Below are positions 17,049 through 25,883 of a DNA stretch of 64,000 nt, piece by piece. The notes beneath the pieces are model-generated. The model did no database searches. It was not told the origin of the DNA and saw nothing but the letters and a program-made list of their open reading frames with translations. Every line of letters starts with the position of its first letter. Position 1 is the stretch's first letter. This stretch comes from Vibrio splendidus. Its GTDB lineage: Bacteria > Pseudomonadota > Gammaproteobacteria > Enterobacterales > Vibrionaceae. The translations under genes and the position numbers were made by a program. The DNA lies in the NCBI RefSeq assembly GCF_003345295.1, contig NZ_CP031056.1, positions 1,736,001-1,800,000 on the forward strand. The letters run 5' to 3'.

Positions 17049-17100
17049 CTCCTCACCACTTGTCACTGCGATTAAAAACGTAATGGCAAGGCGTGAGGAG
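17049..17100 (+). promoter_or_regulatory. Intercistronic hairpin between ugpB and ugpA
   Basis: Arms CTCCTCAC (17049-17056) and GTGAGGAG (17093-17100), with a second short stem inside (17059-17062 with 17087-17090). There is no T tract, so it is probably an mRNA-stabilising or attenuating stem rather than a full terminator. Confidence 0.6.
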
Positions 17101-17223
17101 GTTCTTCATTAGCGCCATTTGTTGCTCCAACAACGATAACTCAACGGGATGCATGCCTTGATATCGCGCTAGTGGTAACGGTCGCAAATAGTGGCCACTG
17201 TAACTATTTTTAGGGATTACCCT

Positions 17224-18105
17224 GTGGAACGACGTCAGCAATTCTTTCACTCTCCGCTGCCTTACCTATTTTTGGCGCCTCAGATCCTCATCATTGCCGT
17301 TTTCTTTATCTACCCAGCAGCAAAGGCGGTTTACCTTTCATTTATGCTGGAAGACCCTTGGGGCACCTCATCTATATTCGTCTGGTTTGAGAATTACCAA
17401 ATGCTATTCGAATCGAGCGAGTACCTGAACTCGATTGGATTTACTTTGATGTTCGCGATTGTGGTCTCTTTCTTATCACTTGCCTTGGCTCTGCTGCTTG
17501 CCGTGAAAGCCGACAACATCATTCACGGACAAGGCGTATACAAAGTCACCCTCACTTGGGTTTATGCGGTTGCGCCCGCGATAGCAGGCGTTATCGGTGC
17601 TTTCTTGTTTAACCCACACATTGGCGTGTTTACCGAAATATTTGCGGTTATAGGTTGGGACTTTAGCTTTCAGACCGATCCTGTTGATGCCACGTTTGCT
17701 CTGATTTTGGTGTCCGTGTGGAAACAAGTTTCGGTGAATTTCATCTACTTTCTGGCTGGGCTTCAATCGATCTCTTACGCCGTAAAAGAAGCAGCGATGT
17801 TGGATTGTATCAGTGACTCGAAACGTTTCTGGACCATCACTTTCCCACTACTGGCCCCTACTGGCTTCTTTCTGTTGGTCATCAACCTCACCTACTCCTT
17901 CTTTGAAACCTTTGGCGTGATAGACACCATGACCAATGGCGGTCCGGGCGGAGGCACAACGTCGTTAGTCTACAAGGTGTATCGAGATGGCTTTGTTGGC
18001 GCAGATTTAGGCGGCAGCTCTGCACAGTCTGTTGTGTTGTTACTACTGGTCCTCACTCTTACATTTATCCAGTTTCGCGTTGTAGAAAAGCGTGTTCATT
18101 ACTAG
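17224..18105 (+). CDS. ugpA: sn-Glycerol-3-phosphate ABC transporter permease
   Basis: 293 residues from a GTG at 17224 preceded by TAGGGA; a GTG at 17191 lacks a site, and the shorter form matches the usual UgpA length. Six transmembrane helices are apparent, beginning LPYLFLAPQILIIAVFFIYP. The cytosolic EAA loop that contacts the ATPase is visible in VKEAAMLDCISDSKRFWTI, although the Gly of the canonical EAA-G motif is replaced (Cys/Ile region). It forms the membrane channel with UgpE. About 240 bp separate it from ugpB. Confidence 0.92.
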   Translation: MERRQQFFHSPLPYLFLAPQILIIAVFFIYPAAKAVYLSFMLEDPWGTSSIFVWFENYQMLFESSEYLNSIGFTLMFAIVVSFLSLALALLLAVKADNIIHGQGVYKVTLTWVYAVAPAIAGVIGAFLFNPHIGVFTEIFAVIGWDFSFQTDPVDATFALILVSVWKQVSVNFIYFLAGLQSISYAVKEAAMLDCISDSKRFWTITFPLLAPTGFFLLVINLTYSFFETFGVIDTMTNGGPGGGTTSLVYKVYRDGFVGADLGGSSAQSVVLLLLVLTLTFIQFRVVEKRVHY

Positions 18106-18143
18106 CCCACGACAGCTAGGTTTTAACGCGACAGGAGTTATTT

Positions 18144-18986
18144 ATGAAAAGTAATAAGGTCTCTGACCACCTAATTTTAATTGCTGGGATGCTGTTTATG
18201 TTAGTCCCTATCTGGCTAATCTTTGCCAGTTCAACCCACAATCCAAACACCATTGTCAGCGAAGGCCTGCAATGGCTACCGGGCGATAACTTTACGGCTA
18301 TTTATAGCGAAGCTTGGAACAAAAGTATGGGCTTCAGTGGCGAAGTCACCGCCAGTAAAATGATCGCCAACTCAATGATCATGGGGCTAGGTTTTGCGAT
18401 CGGTAAGATCATCATTTCGATGATGGCGGCGTATGCTTTGGTCTACTTTCGACTGCCTTACGCCACGGCGTGGTTTTGGTTGATCTTCGTAACGCTGCTA
18501 CTGCCATTAGAAGTTCGTATTATCCCTTCCTATGAAGTTGTCGCAGGGCTTGGGCTTCTTAATAGCTACACAGGGTTGATTCTACCTTTGATCGCATCAG
18601 CCACCGCGACCTTCTTTTTTAGACAGTTCTTCAAAACCATCCCCGATGAATTGTTAGAAGCCGCCCAGTTAGATAACGCAGGTCCATTTCGATTCTTTGT
18701 CGATATCTTGCTGCCTCTATCTAAAACCATGATCGCCGCGATCTTCATCATCATGTTTGTTGTGGGTTGGAACCAATACTTATGGCCGATCATGATGACT
18801 ACCGATGAAGGCTACAACACCATCGTGATGGGCATAAAACAAGTACTCAACAACATCAATGAAACCAGTTTACCGCGCTATGACTATGCTTTCGCCATGG
18901 TGATTTTAGCCATGTTGCCACCCGTTTTAGTGGTGGTTGTATTTCAGCGTTGGTTTGTAAAAGGGCTAGTAGAAAGTGAAAAATAA
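18144..18986 (+). CDS. ugpE: sn-Glycerol-3-phosphate ABC transporter permease
   Basis: 280 residues and six transmembrane helices, typical for UgpE/MalG-type subunits. The EAA loop is ELLEAAQLDNAGPFRFF, with the invariant Gly, followed by DILLPLSKTMIAA. ACAGGAG stands upstream of the ATG and the gap from ugpA is 38 bp. The carboxyl end VKGLVESEK matches the family's RGLTxGAVKG position only loosely. It partners UgpA in the inner membrane. The stop overlaps a possible GTG start of the next gene. Confidence 0.92.
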   Translation: MKSNKVSDHLILIAGMLFMLVPIWLIFASSTHNPNTIVSEGLQWLPGDNFTAIYSEAWNKSMGFSGEVTASKMIANSMIMGLGFAIGKIIISMMAAYALVYFRLPYATAWFWLIFVTLLLPLEVRIIPSYEVVAGLGLLNSYTGLILPLIASATATFFFRQFFKTIPDELLEAAQLDNAGPFRFFVDILLPLSKTMIAAIFIIMFVVGWNQYLWPIMMTTDEGYNTIVMGIKQVLNNINETSLPRYDYAFAMVILAMLPPVLVVVVFQRWFVKGLVESEK

Positions 18987-19095
18987 TAACGACACAACTC
19001 AAATGAACAATAACCGCATTCAATCACTTGATGAGTACAAGACGTCTCAGCTGCCTTCTCACCAAACTATTCACAAAAATACAGAGGACACCTCG

Positions 19096-20286
19096 ATGCC
19101 AAACTTAAAGCAGACGCTAGCGCACAACCAAGCCACTCACGATCGTACGCGTAAAGCTGCCACCATGTTGGGTATCAAAAACTTGGTCAAGACGTATGAA
19201 AACGGCCATCAAGCCGTCAAAGGAGTCTCGCTTGATATCGATGAAGGTGAGTTCCTTGTTTTGGTGGGTCCTTCTGGTTGTGGCAAGTCTTCTATTTTGC
19301 GATCCATTGCGGGTTTGGAAAGCATCTCTGGTGGCGAGATTCACTTAGGTGGCCGTCGGGTTGATACAGAGAAACCTGCCCTGCGTGATATCGCGATGGT
19401 CTTTCAAAATTATGCGCTCTACCCTCACATGACGGTGTACAAAAACCTAGCTTATGGCTTAAAGAATCGAGGAGTCAGTCAGCACCTTATTGAAGAGAAA
19501 ATTGAGAGAGTTGCCAAAACGCTGAAAATCGAAGAATACCTAGACCGCAAGCCAGCCAAGCTTTCTGGTGGTCAACGTCAACGTGTTGCTATGGGGCGAG
19601 CAATCGTTCGCGATCCGCAACTGTTCCTGTTTGACGAACCTTTGTCTAACCTAGATGCCTCACTGCGTGCTCACATGAGATTAGAAATCAAAAAGCTACA
19701 ACGCGAGCTTGGTGTGACCAGTGTTTACGTCACTCATGATCAAGTTGAAGCCATGACACTGGCTGACAGAATCGTGGTACTCAACAACGGTCAAATAGAG
19801 CAAGTAGGAACACCAAGAGAGGTCTACCACCAGCCAGCCAGTACCTTTGTGGCAAGCTTCATTGGCAGCCCAGCGATGAATTTCTTACCAGCAACACTCG
19901 ACGACGGCTACCTTGAGATTGGCGACCAGCAAATGTACTTGCCCGAATACGCCCACGTAAAAAATACAGCCATCACACTTGGTATTCGCCCAGAACACTC
20001 TGAGGTTTGTGCCGATTTAGTCATGAACACGTTGCCGCTTGAATTACGCATCAGCGTGGTTGAGCCTTTAGGGCCAAATCAATTGGTTCATGGCCTTGTA
20101 AACGAACAACCCTTTATTGCAGTGACACCCGAAACGACGCTGTGCCAAGCTGTCCCTCTCGGGCTAAGCATCGATAAATCCAACCTGCATATTTTTGACA
20201 ATCTTGGCAAACGCATTCACCCAAATAACTTCACATCACAGGAGTCACACGAAGATGCGACAAGCTTAACGACGGCTCTAGCTTAA
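19096..20286 (+). CDS. ugpC: sn-Glycerol-3-phosphate ABC transporter ATPase
   Basis: 396 residues from the ATG at 19096, which has GAGG eight bases upstream. The frame stays open back to a GTG at 18976 overlapping ugpE, giving up to 40 more residues. Walker A GPSGCGKS is at residues 58-65; the Q-loop (MVFQNYALYPHMTV), signature LSGGQRQRVAMGRAI, Walker B LFLFDEPLSNLDA and H-loop YVTHDQVEAMT follow. A MalK-type OB regulatory domain is carboxyl-terminal. Even the short form carries about 24 residues before the usual start, unlike E. coli UgpC. It powers UgpABE. Confidence 0.92.
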   Translation: MPNLKQTLAHNQATHDRTRKAATMLGIKNLVKTYENGHQAVKGVSLDIDEGEFLVLVGPSGCGKSSILRSIAGLESISGGEIHLGGRRVDTEKPALRDIAMVFQNYALYPHMTVYKNLAYGLKNRGVSQHLIEEKIERVAKTLKIEEYLDRKPAKLSGGQRQRVAMGRAIVRDPQLFLFDEPLSNLDASLRAHMRLEIKKLQRELGVTSVYVTHDQVEAMTLADRIVVLNNGQIEQVGTPREVYHQPASTFVASFIGSPAMNFLPATLDDGYLEIGDQQMYLPEYAHVKNTAITLGIRPEHSEVCADLVMNTLPLELRISVVEPLGPNQLVHGLVNEQPFIAVTPETTLCQAVPLGLSIDKSNLHIFDNLGKRIHPNNFTSQESHEDATSLTTALA

Positions 20287-20342
20287 TCGAGTACACTGAT
20301 ATTTAATGCGTTTTTACGGTGCGTCTTTAAGAAGGATTAATT

Positions 20343-21062
20343 ATGTCGTCTATCATCGTAGGTCATCGGGGTGTCGCAGGTACTCACCCAGAAAATACCA
20401 AAGCAAGCATTGAACAAGCGGCTAAACTCGGCTTGAAATGGATTGAAGTTGATATTCAGCCCACTCAGGATGACCAACTGGTCGTTTGTCACGATCACAC
20501 GCTTGAGCGCTGCAGCGATGGCAAGGGTCGAGTTGATGAACACACCCTTGCTGAACTGCGTCAGCTCGATTTTGGCCGTTGGAAGTCTGAGCAGTTCGCT
20601 GGAGAAAAAATACTGACGTTGGAAGAGTTACTCGCACTTGTTGAGCAGCATGATCTTAGCGTCAACCTCGAAATTAAAGTCGACAGCCGACATCAAGCCC
20701 CTTATGTGGTTGATTTGCTGCACGACGAGTTGATTCGCTCAAATCTAGACACCGATAAGGTCTTACTTTCGAGCTTCAGCCATAAGGTGGTTACTGAAAT
20801 GGCTCGTCATTTACCGAGATATCGAGTGGGAGTAATCACAGAGCAACTGACTCAAGATGATCTTATGCTCATCAATGAGGTCAAAGCGTTCAGCTGTCAC
20901 ATGAACTATGAACACGTTGATCAGATCGATCTTGACACTCTCAACAAAGCGAACATTCAAGCATGGTGCTACACCGTCAATGATCCGTCTCACTTCAAGC
21001 TTATCTCAAAAGTAGACGCTGTATTTACTGATTTTCCGAATCAATTTAACCCTATAAATTGA
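20343..21062 (+). CDS. ugpQ: Cytosolic glycerophosphodiester phosphodiesterase
   Basis: 239 residues. GDPD-family catalytic elements are clear: HRGVAGTHPENT near residues 8-19, EVDIQPTQDDQLVVCHDHTLERCSDG with the Glu/Asp metal ligands and second His, LEIKVD, and WCYTVNDP toward the end. It hydrolyses imported glycerophosphodiesters to glycerol-3-phosphate and an alcohol, and needs divalent metal. AGAAGGA lies before the ATG. It is the last gene of ugpBAECQ, 56 bp after ugpC, and is followed by a hairpin at 21140. Confidence 0.93.
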   Translation: MSSIIVGHRGVAGTHPENTKASIEQAAKLGLKWIEVDIQPTQDDQLVVCHDHTLERCSDGKGRVDEHTLAELRQLDFGRWKSEQFAGEKILTLEELLALVEQHDLSVNLEIKVDSRHQAPYVVDLLHDELIRSNLDTDKVLLSSFSHKVVTEMARHLPRYRVGVITEQLTQDDLMLINEVKAFSCHMNYEHVDQIDLDTLNKANIQAWCYTVNDPSHFKLISKVDAVFTDFPNQFNPIN

Positions 21063-21139
21063 CCTCGTAAATACCGAAAAAGCACCCCCGAGAGACTTTA
21101 AAATTAACCCTGAAAAACCTGAAAATTAGGTAGCAAACA

Positions 21140-21173
21140 CAAGTGAGTAGGAGTACATTCCGCTACTCACTTG
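21140..21173 (+). terminator. Probable terminator of the ugp operon
   Basis: Perfect arms CAAGTGAGTAG / CTACTCACTTG around a 12-nt loop. The following T tract is weak. Confidence 0.6.
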
Positions 21174-21220
21174 GTTTCACTAGCTCGCCTTATTAGACAG
21201 CTTCATTGGTTACTTAATTT

Positions 21221-21958
21221 ATGGATCTCATTTTTAGTCCAACCTTCCCAATTTTGGGTGCAATCTTCATTTTCGCCGCTATTGTTCGTGGCTTCTCAGG
21301 TTTTGGTTTCACCTTAGTGGCATTGCCATTGAGTGCGTTATTCGTGCCTGTTATCGAACTGGTTCCTGTTTTCATGCTGATCGACCTGTTAGGCAATATC
21401 CAATTGCTGCCGAAGGTTAAACATCACGTAAATTGGCGATGGGTTTCAAAGGTATTTGTCCCTTGTTTGGCCTTCACGCCCGTCGGCTTGCTGTTACTCA
21501 AATCCGTTAGCCAAGACACGATCATCTTGATCATCAGTGCCTTCATTTTTGCGTCAGCAATCATGATCTACAAAGGGTTCCAATACAAAAGCGAACCTAG
21601 ATTTGCTCCCTATATTCTAGGCAGCCTTGCGGGGGTAATGAATGGCGCAGCTTCAATGTCTGGCCCTCCGGTTGGCACGCATGCATTGGCAAGTCCTGTC
21701 GCACCACACATTGCCAGAGCCGGCCTGATTGCGTTCTTTGTACTAGCTGATTCTAGCGCCTTTGTTACGGCCTCTATCGCAGGGTTAGTCGATCGTGATG
21801 TGGTCTGGCTTACTCTAGCACTCTTACCAAGCAGCATGTTTGGCGGCTATGTCGGTTCAAAATTGTTTGAGAGGTTTGGTGGGGCGAAGTTCAAGCCAGT
21901 CACGATTGCACTGCTCATTGTGATTGCTATCTTCAGTGCAGGTCGAGTCATACTGTAA
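21221..21958 (+). CDS. TSUP-family (TauE/SafE) inner-membrane permease
   Basis: 245 residues, about seven to eight transmembrane helices. Two internally similar halves carry the TSUP hallmark segments: RGFSGFGFTLVALPLSALF in the first half and GSLAGVMNGAASMSGPPVGTH in the second. Relatives export sulfite, sulfoacetate or other organosulfur anions. No sulfur-metabolism gene is adjacent, so the substrate is unknown. No strong ribosome site is visible before the ATG. A second, distinct TSUP gene is at 60473. Confidence 0.85.
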   Translation: MDLIFSPTFPILGAIFIFAAIVRGFSGFGFTLVALPLSALFVPVIELVPVFMLIDLLGNIQLLPKVKHHVNWRWVSKVFVPCLAFTPVGLLLLKSVSQDTIILIISAFIFASAIMIYKGFQYKSEPRFAPYILGSLAGVMNGAASMSGPPVGTHALASPVAPHIARAGLIAFFVLADSSAFVTASIAGLVDRDVVWLTLALLPSSMFGGYVGSKLFERFGGAKFKPVTIALLIVIAIFSAGRVIL

Positions 21959-22035
21959 CTGGCTCTAGCGCTGATTTCGGCAATTGTTTTCGAGAGTTGT
22001 TTTCGAGAATTGTTCAGGAAAATGGGTACCGATAA

Positions 22036-22815
22036 CTACCATTCAATATGGATAGGGGTACCCATTTTTACGAGTTGGATGAACTCATCCATATCTTGAT
22101 TGGTTAATGCAATACAACCATCCGTCCAATCGAAGCTTTGTATAAAACTAGGTGAACGACGCTCACCATTCTTGATTCCGTGGATCTTGATATTGCCCCC
22201 AGGATCAACATCATTTTTTTGTGCCCACTGCATATCTGATGATCGCGGGTAGTTGATATGCACCGAGCGGTAGAAGTCTGATTCTTCCATAACATAGTCG
22301 AGCTGGTATTGCCCTTCTGGCGTTCGGTTGTCCCCTTCAAAGCGCTTATGCCCTCTCGGTTGTTTACCTAGCGCAATACGAAATTCCTGAACCACTTCCT
22401 CCCCTTTGAGCAGATACATTCTACGTTTAGATTTGTCGACTTTAACTAAGGTGACCACTTGCAATAACGGGTCTATGCCAGAAGACGCGTCAGGTAGAGT
22501 GTAAAACTCTTGAGAGGAACTTTGAGGTTGACCTAATGAAGAGCTTTGAGATGGATCTAGTGAAGAGCGTTGAGAAAGCTGGGTGACCTTTTGTTGAGAG
22601 TCCCCTTCAAGAGCATCGTCCATAACAATGACATGCTTCGAATTCGAGGTGACCGATGACGTAGGTGTGCGACTAGAATGGGAAGGTGCTGACTCAAATA
22701 CAATGGTTTCGATAGCGGTCGCATCAGACACAATTTTATCAACGACGAGCTTCTCCGCATAAGCGAGCGAAGTAGAAAAGAGTAAGCATAACGATAAAGG
22801 CCAAATCAAACGCAC
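22036..22815 (-). CDS. L,D-transpeptidase-family (YkuD) exported protein
   Basis: 259 residues: a Sec signal peptide (AYA cleavage near 20), a low-complexity Ser/Gln linker (about 45-105), then a YkuD domain. The catalytic region is intact: IKIHGIK with the conserved His-Gly near 211, then DWTDGCIAL with the nucleophilic Cys at about 234. The substrate-binding segment GDNRTPEGQYQLD is typical of the ErfK/YafK type. It would act on peptidoglycan stem peptides in the periplasm, making 3-3 crosslinks or attaching proteins. Its ATG is two bases downstream of the GNAT stop, so the two genes are co-transcribed. Confidence 0.87.
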   Translation of the reverse strand: MRLIWPLSLCLLFSTSLAYAEKLVVDKIVSDATAIETIVFESAPSHSSRTPTSSVTSNSKHVIVMDDALEGDSQQKVTQLSQRSSLDPSQSSSLGQPQSSSQEFYTLPDASSGIDPLLQVVTLVKVDKSKRRMYLLKGEEVVQEFRIALGKQPRGHKRFEGDNRTPEGQYQLDYVMEESDFYRSVHINYPRSSDMQWAQKNDVDPGGNIKIHGIKNGERRSPSFIQSFDWTDGCIALTNQDMDEFIQLVKMGTPIHIEW

Positions 22816-22817
22816 CT

Positions 22818-23300
22818 TTAAATCTCCTCAAAACGCATGGACATGGTTCGAGATTGAGTTTCCATCCCTAACGACTCATAAAAACCCTGAGCTTGCTGGT
22901 TGAACTCCATCACTTCTAACCTAAGCTCGATAGCACCGCTCGCTTGAGCCCACTGATTGAATGACTTCATTAAAGCTCGACCGACACCTTGGCTTTGAAC
23001 TTGATCGTTAACCACAATCGTATTCACTCTTGCCACCTTATGCGGCTGAATAAAGCTCACCCCTTTGTTCTGTGTCACCTTCCCGGCTAAGAAGCCGACC
23101 ACTTGTTGCTCATCAACGGCAACGAAGAAAGCCCCTACAGGATCGATCATCAACCCTAACCAGTACTCTTCACTGTCGGTAAAACCCAATGAAGGTGGCG
23201 CAAATACCATCGGAGCACCAAGATGATGTTGACGATTTATCTGCTCTGAGAGCTCTAAGATCGAGCTTATATCAGTGACCTTGGCAGTCCGAATTTGCAT
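22818..23300 (-). CDS. GNAT-family N-acetyltransferase
   Basis: 160 residues, a single GNAT domain. Motif A (acetyl-CoA pyrophosphate loop) is seen as VNDQVQSQGVGRALMKSF, preceded by the strand VARVNTIVV and followed by LRLEVMEFNQQAQGFYESLG (motif B). It acetylates an amine in the cytosol; the substrate is unknown. It is the first gene of a two-gene unit with the L,D-transpeptidase. AAGGTAATGAT lies upstream of the ATG. Confidence 0.85.
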   Translation of the reverse strand: MQIRTAKVTDISSILELSEQINRQHHLGAPMVFAPPSLGFTDSEEYWLGLMIDPVGAFFVAVDEQQVVGFLAGKVTQNKGVSFIQPHKVARVNTIVVNDQVQSQGVGRALMKSFNQWAQASGAIELRLEVMEFNQQAQGFYESLGMETQSRTMSMRFEEI

Positions 23301-23509
23301 ATCATTACCTTATTTGAATTCACTAATACCTTAGCAAAAATGACTTGGTTGTGCACCGTTGTACTGGTCAACCCAGACGTTCTGTGAAGGCTGATTATTA
23401 ATATTAGGCACTATGTTTAGGGAAATTGTTCCGTAAATCTCAGGCACATTGCCAACCGTTGAGTGCTACTATCTCTGCAGAATCAATACACTAACTATTG
23501 GACACCTAT

Positions 23510-24490
23510 ATGATTAAGTTTGCTGTAATTGGAACCAATTGGATTACACAAAAGTTTGTTCAAGCTGCTCACGAATCTCAATCAATGCAACTTGCTGCGG
23601 TTTACTCTCGAAATCTAGACAGCGCGGCACAGTTCGCCCAAGAGTTTGACGTTGAAACGACGTATAACTCACTCGACGCATTGGCCAATGACAAAACGGT
23701 TGAAGCCGTATACATCGCTTCACCGAACTCACTCCATTGCGAACAGTCCATCTTCATGATGGAGCACGGCAAACATGTCATCTGTGAAAAGCCTGTCGCA
23801 TCGAATATTGATGAAGCAACCCGAATGTTTGAGGTCGCTGAGAAAAACGGTGTGGTGCTGTTTGAGGCGTATAAATCTCAGTTTCTACCGAACTTTAAGC
23901 AAGTTCAACTAGGGTTAGAGAAGATTGGCAAGGTACATAAGGCACACATCAACTACTGCCAGTATTCATCACGCTACCAAAAATACCTAAATGGTGAGAA
24001 CCCAAACACCTTCAACCCAGCTTTTTCTAACGGCTCATTGGTCGATATTGGCTTCTACTGTGTTGCCGCGACAGTCGCGTTATTTGGCAAACCTGAAAAT
24101 GCACAGGCTTCTGCAAAGCTGCTTGATTCAGGTGTCGATGCTCATGGCTGTGCGATCTTCCAATACCCTGAGTTTGATGTGACTCTTGCGCACTCCAAAG
24201 TCAGTGATTCTTATACGCCAAGTGAGATCCAAGGTGAACTAGGAGCGATCATCATCGATCACATCGCCGAATGCACCGACATTAAGATCCGCTACCGCGA
24301 TGGCACGGTAGAAAACCTCACTCAAGCACAAAGCGAAAATTCAATGTGTTACGAGGCGCAAGCCTTTGCTAGTTGCATTGCTGGAGACGACACAACACAA
24401 GCGCAAGCCCAACAGCGCGCTTTAACGGTTGCCAAGTTAATTACAGAGATGCGCCAACAAGTTGGTGTCGTTTATCCGGCAGACAAATAA
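23510..24490 (+). CDS. Gfo/Idh/MocA-family oxidoreductase
   Basis: 326 residues from the ATG at 23510, four codons inside a longer frame opening with TTG. An amino-terminal Rossmann fold (KFAVIGTNWITQKFV, slightly altered GxGxxG), the YIASPNSLHCEQ strand and the family's CEKPVAS motif are present. The carboxyl half is the alpha/beta substrate domain with SLVDIGFYCVA. It would oxidise or reduce a sugar or cyclitol with NAD(P). No sugar-metabolic neighbours define the substrate. Monocistronic. Confidence 0.86.
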   Translation: MIKFAVIGTNWITQKFVQAAHESQSMQLAAVYSRNLDSAAQFAQEFDVETTYNSLDALANDKTVEAVYIASPNSLHCEQSIFMMEHGKHVICEKPVASNIDEATRMFEVAEKNGVVLFEAYKSQFLPNFKQVQLGLEKIGKVHKAHINYCQYSSRYQKYLNGENPNTFNPAFSNGSLVDIGFYCVAATVALFGKPENAQASAKLLDSGVDAHGCAIFQYPEFDVTLAHSKVSDSYTPSEIQGELGAIIIDHIAECTDIKIRYRDGTVENLTQAQSENSMCYEAQAFASCIAGDDTTQAQAQQRALTVAKLITEMRQQVGVVYPADK

Positions 24491-24654
24491 CATCGCTGAA
24501 TGAGTTAACAAACTGATTTTTAAGAAATACTGTTTTATGCATAACTAAATTTAATCTTTACGACAAATAACCGGATTAGTCGATTGGGGTGCCATCTGTT
24601 TAAATCCGCGTTCGATATCTATCGTATTTATTTAATTTATTGAAGGTGTGTAAA

Positions 24655-24813
24655 GTGTTTTCAGTTGACGATCGCGTTGTAGCAACAAAAGGTGTTGAGC
24701 TTGGTGAAATGGTAGTGACTGGCCTAAGTGCTGGTGGTGGCTACGTTCACGTTACAACGGTAGAAGGCGCAATGACGCTTACTTACCCAGCACAAGACCT
24801 TAAAAAAGCATAG
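24655..24813 (+). CDS. Small conserved-looking protein, 52 residues
   Basis: GTG at 24655 with GAAGGTG seven bases upstream, ending in TAG. The 52 residues begin MFSVDDRVVATKG and read as alternating beta strands (VVTGLSAGGGYVHVTT, then MTLTYPAQDL), like a small barrel of the KOW or SH3 kind; this is only a structural impression. A well-formed terminator at 24865 follows, and codon use matches a real Vibrio gene. Function unknown. Confidence 0.7.
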   Translation: MFSVDDRVVATKGVELGEMVVTGLSAGGGYVHVTTVEGAMTLTYPAQDLKKA

Positions 24814-24864
24814 TTTAACCACTCTGCTCTTTTAGTAGTCACTCTGCTAAAGGTAACAACATTG

Positions 24865-24919
24865 AGGCTTTGGCTGACTTCACTCTTCTGCATTAGAGTG
24901 AGCCGCCAGAGCCTTTTTT
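24865..24919 (+). terminator. Intrinsic terminator of the small gene
   Basis: Composite stem: AGGCT...AGCCT outside, TGGC/GCCA in the middle and TCACTCT/AGAGTGA at the top, then six T. Confidence 0.85.
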
Positions 24920-25146
24920 GTGCCCGTTATTTCTCACTAGCCTTCCCATTAGTCTACGCATTGCAGTAAAGCCGAATCCAACAGACAATAGAATTAATGA
25001 AAGAGCATTTATACCAAGCACTTATTGTGTATTGTTGATGCTTGCTGTTTATCAGTACTTAGCGTTTATTGACGCTTAATGTTCGTAATACTTTCTGATA
25101 CATTAGCATTAACTTATATTTATTCTATCCTGAACTAAGGGAAGCT

Positions 25147-25779
25147 ATGAAGCTTTACATTTACGACCACTGCCCTTTCTGTGCAAGAGTTGCCTACATC
25201 GCTCAATCTTTAGGCTTGAACATCGAACTTGTTTCTGTGGATTATGATGATGCCCAAACCCTTATCGATCTGATCGGTAAGAAGATGGTGCCAGTCCTAC
25301 AGAAAAACGACGGTTCTATTATGGCTGAAAGCCTAGACATCATTGTTTACTTCATGGATTTGAAATCAAGTGACGAGCAACGTGAGCCGTCTGAGCAGGC
25401 TGCGCTTTTTCAAAGCCGCGCTTTCCCTCTTACTCAACAGATCGGACGCCCACGTTGGTGGAACCTCGACTTGGCTGAATATCGCTCTGCTGGAGCCAAA
25501 GAAGCTTGGCGTACAAGTAAAGAGACCGAAGGTTTTAACTTTGAAGAGCTCTTAGAAAAGACCCCACAATACGTTCAACTGATTAACCCATTACTGAAAG
25601 ATGCAGAGCTTCTATTGGATCTAGAGAATGGTGAATCATCGCTACCTTTAGTTGATCAAGCACTCTATTTCTCAATGCTTCGTGGCTTCTGTGTTGAACC
25701 AAGCATCACATGGCCACCAGCACTTGAGCGTTGGTTAGAAAAACAGAGTCAAACGTTAGGCATTAAGCTTCTTCGCTAA
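25147..25779 (+). CDS. grxB: Glutaredoxin 2
   Basis: 210 residues, the size of E. coli Grx2 and far longer than classical glutaredoxins. An amino-terminal thioredoxin fold carries the active site CPFC at residues 9-12 and the cis-Pro in KKMVPVL. The remainder is the helical GST-like domain. Grx2 reduces protein mixed disulfides with glutathione in the cytosol. AAGGGAAG stands before the ATG. Monocistronic and convergent with ppsR across a shared terminator. Confidence 0.93.
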   Translation: MKLYIYDHCPFCARVAYIAQSLGLNIELVSVDYDDAQTLIDLIGKKMVPVLQKNDGSIMAESLDIIVYFMDLKSSDEQREPSEQAALFQSRAFPLTQQIGRPRWWNLDLAEYRSAGAKEAWRTSKETEGFNFEELLEKTPQYVQLINPLLKDAELLLDLENGESSLPLVDQALYFSMLRGFCVEPSITWPPALERWLEKQSQTLGIKLLR

Positions 25780-25819
25780 TTTGCTAAGCCATTAGTCGTT
25801 AGCAACTAGCCTAAACTAA

Positions 25820-25862
25820 AAATCGAAGCTCCCCGAACCATTGTCCGGACGAGCTTCGATTT
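25820..25862. terminator. Bidirectional terminator between grxB and ppsR
   Basis: Arms AAATCGAAGCTC / GAGCTTCGATTT, with a CCG/CGG inner pairing. Confidence 0.78.
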
Positions 25863-25883
25863 CTATGACTTAATTATCTTTTT

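Noticed and set aside
17053..17250. Minus-strand 65-codon frame between ugpB and ugpA
   Set aside because: It covers the intercistronic hairpin and the ugpA start, has no ribosome site and no recognisable motif; it would interrupt a co-directional operon.
25008..25040. Possible third MITE end (tataccaagcac)
   Set aside because: Only a few bases resemble the terminal repeat and there is no partner end or interior match.
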